From contig CAMBBY010000031.1 of NCBI GenBank assembly GCA_945863825.1, forward strand, positions 1 through 8,409: DNA of 8,409 nucleotides, given 5' to 3'. The notes beneath the pieces are model-generated. The model was not told the DNA's origin. It was given only the letters and a program-made list of their open reading frames with translations, and searched no databases. Shown piece by piece: positions 8,023 through 8,409 of this stretch. This stretch comes from an uncultured Prevotella sp. GTDB taxonomy: Bacteria; Bacteroidota; Bacteroidia; Bacteroidales; Bacteroidaceae. The position numbers and the translations under genes were made by a program. Position 1 is the first letter of the stretch. Every line of letters begins with the position of its first letter.

Positions 8023-8085
8023 AGAAGGCTTGCGGAAGTTCCCTTATAGGAGGACGTTTCTGCAAGCCTTCTTTTCTTCTTTCTT
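8023..8085 (+). terminator. Rho-independent terminator of the SusCD operon
   Basis: A 15-bp stem pairs 8023-8037 with 8058-8072, with a single G-T wobble (8034/8061) and a loop of about 20 nt. It is followed on the + strand by the T-rich tail TTTTCTTCTTTCTT. On the opposite strand there is no comparable T tract, so it acts in the + direction. It separates the four-gene transporter operon from the downstream Na/Pi cotransporter gene. Confidence 0.9.
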
Positions 8086-8093
8086 GTCAGAGA

Positions 8094-8112
8094 TGTTACA
8101 ATCCTGTTACAA
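8094..8112 (+). promoter_or_regulatory. Tandem 8-nt direct repeat, candidate response-regulator box
   Basis: TGTTACAA occurs twice (8094-8101 and 8105-8112) with a 3-nt spacer, giving an 11-nt period. An 11-nt direct repeat is the geometry of PhoB-type Pho boxes, and the TTACAA half-site resembles PhoP repeats of Firmicutes. It lies between the upstream terminator and the promoter of a Na/Pi cotransporter gene, about 23 bp upstream of the -33 element. Two related GTAAC motifs (8177-8181 and 8194-8198) occur in the 5' leader. The repeat is seen directly; its link to phosphate control is inference. Confidence 0.55.
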
Positions 8113-8134
8113 CTTGAAATATCTGTCGCAAATA

Positions 8135-8166
8135 TTTCGGAATCAGCGGAAATCTTATTAAATTTG
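8135..8166 (+). promoter_or_regulatory. Bacteroides-type sigma-ABfr promoter for the Na/Pi cotransporter gene
   Basis: TAAATTTG at 8159-8166 matches the -7 consensus TAnnTTTG exactly. TTTC at 8135-8138 matches the -33 element TTTG at three of four positions, and the centre-to-centre distance of 26 nt fits -33/-7 spacing. Transcription would start near 8170, leaving a leader of about 38 nt before the ATG at 8208. Confidence 0.7.
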
Positions 8167-8207
8167 CAAACGAAATGTAACGAGTATTTCCACGTAACAA
8201 AACATTT

Positions 8208-8365
8208 ATGAGTACAAGTCAATATCTTGTGATTTTTTTTCAGATTCTCGGTTCTCTGGCATTGCTCATCTATGGTATGAAAGTGATGAGTGAGGCTTTG
8301 CAGAAAATGGCAGGATCTCAGTTGCGACACATCTTAGGAGCGATGACAACCAATCGGCTCACGGG
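8208..8365 (+). CDS. Na/Pi cotransporter family protein, 3'-truncated
   Basis: Only the first 52 codons are present; the frame then enters adapter sequence, so the apparent C-terminus (LLYTSPSPRD) and any stop after 8365 are false. The visible part has an N-terminal membrane helix (about residues 6-25, YLVIFFQILGSLALLIYG) followed by MKVMSEALQKMAGSQLRHIL and MTTNRLTG. This is the characteristic N-terminus of bacterial Na+/phosphate symporters of the NptA/PNaS type (GLALFLFGMKLMSEGLQ...LRRILG..T.NRFTG in the family), inner-membrane proteins of roughly 550 residues, often with a C-terminal PhoU-like domain. The full protein would import phosphate with sodium, or possibly export it as reported for some homologues. 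ATG 8208 is well placed behind a good promoter. An eight-T run (8233-8240) lies early in the gene. It is a separate transcription unit from the SusCD operon because of the terminator between them. Confidence 0.88.
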
Positions 8366-8409
8366 CTGTCTCTTATACACATCTCCGAGCCCACGAGACT
8401 AAGGCGAAT
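8366..8409 (-). other. Nextera i7 sequencing adapter (artefact), right end
   Basis: This is not genomic sequence. Positions 8366-8384 are the reverse complement of the Tn5 mosaic end, 8385-8399 the reverse complement of the read-2 primer segment, and 8400-8407 (TAAGGCGA) the N701 index read in the other direction. It is the exact reverse complement of positions 2-45. It interrupts the Na/Pi cotransporter gene after 8365 and supplies its false C-terminal residues. Confidence 0.98.

Noticed and set aside
8004..8330. Minus-strand frame across the intergenic region after the PKD-like gene
   Set aside because: It runs through the terminator, the promoter and the start of the Na/Pi cotransporter, so the signals on the + strand explain this stretch better.
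1..8409. Perfect 44-bp terminal inverted repeats (2-45 and 8366-8409), as in a transposon or linear element
   Set aside because: The repeats are synthetic Nextera adapter with mosaic end, primer segment and index, and no transposase is encoded between them.
1..8409. CRISPR array, tRNA, rRNA, riboswitch or insertion sequence
   Set aside because: No spaced repeats, RNA gene structures or transposase motifs were visible. The only gaps between genes are short (91 bp before the SusC gene and 222 bp after the PKD-like gene) and are accounted for above.

Overview
The window is a metagenome-type contig from a Bacteroidota (Bacteroidales) genome. A Prevotella/Bacteroides-like gut organism is a reasonable guess, but no marker gene here fixes the genus. 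The evidence is a SusC/SusD outer-membrane transporter pair, Bacteroidota-style surface lipoproteins, A-rich leaders without Shine-Dalgarno motifs, and a good match to the Bacteroides primary promoter (TTTG...TAnnTTTG).

Both contig ends are not genomic. Positions 1-45 and 8366-8409 are Illumina Nextera i7 adapter (Tn5 mosaic end plus index plus primer stub) in inverted orientation. The biological insert is therefore about 46-8365, and the first and last genes are cut by adapter, not by natural ends. Translating through the adapters creates false terminal peptides (MCIRDR at the left, LLYTSPSPRD at the right).

Layout, all on the + strand: (1) 46-469, the 3' part of a thioredoxin-fold protein without a CxxC active site. 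(2) 561-7985, a tightly spaced four-gene operon encoding a SusC/RagA TonB-dependent transporter with an N-terminal STN signalling domain, its SusD/RagB lipoprotein lid, a DUF4843-type lipoprotein and a PKD-like family lipoprotein. (3) A strong intrinsic terminator at 8023-8085 that closes the operon. (4) A compact regulatory region with an 8-nt direct repeat at an 11-nt period and a Bacteroides-type promoter. (5) 8208-8365, the first 52 codons of a Na/Pi cotransporter.

The operon should build one outer-membrane complex: the SusC barrel imports a ligand using TonB energy, SusD closes over it as a lid, and the two accessory lipoproteins probably sit on the cell surface and help bind or present substrate. 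No glycoside hydrolase, lyase, sulfatase or peptidase is encoded within the unit, so this is not a classical enzyme-bearing polysaccharide utilisation locus. Its gene order resembles what I recall of the peptide-binding four-protein SusCD complex BT2264-BT2261 of B. thetaiotaomicron, so peptide or another small oligomer is a plausible substrate class, but this is inference. The STN domain suggests control by an ECF sigma/anti-sigma pair that is not in the window.

I found no clearly unprecedented system. The most notable points are the adapter artefacts, the cysteine-less thioredoxin-fold protein next to the transporter, the enzyme-free transporter operon, and a Pho-box-like repeat ahead of the phosphate transporter gene.
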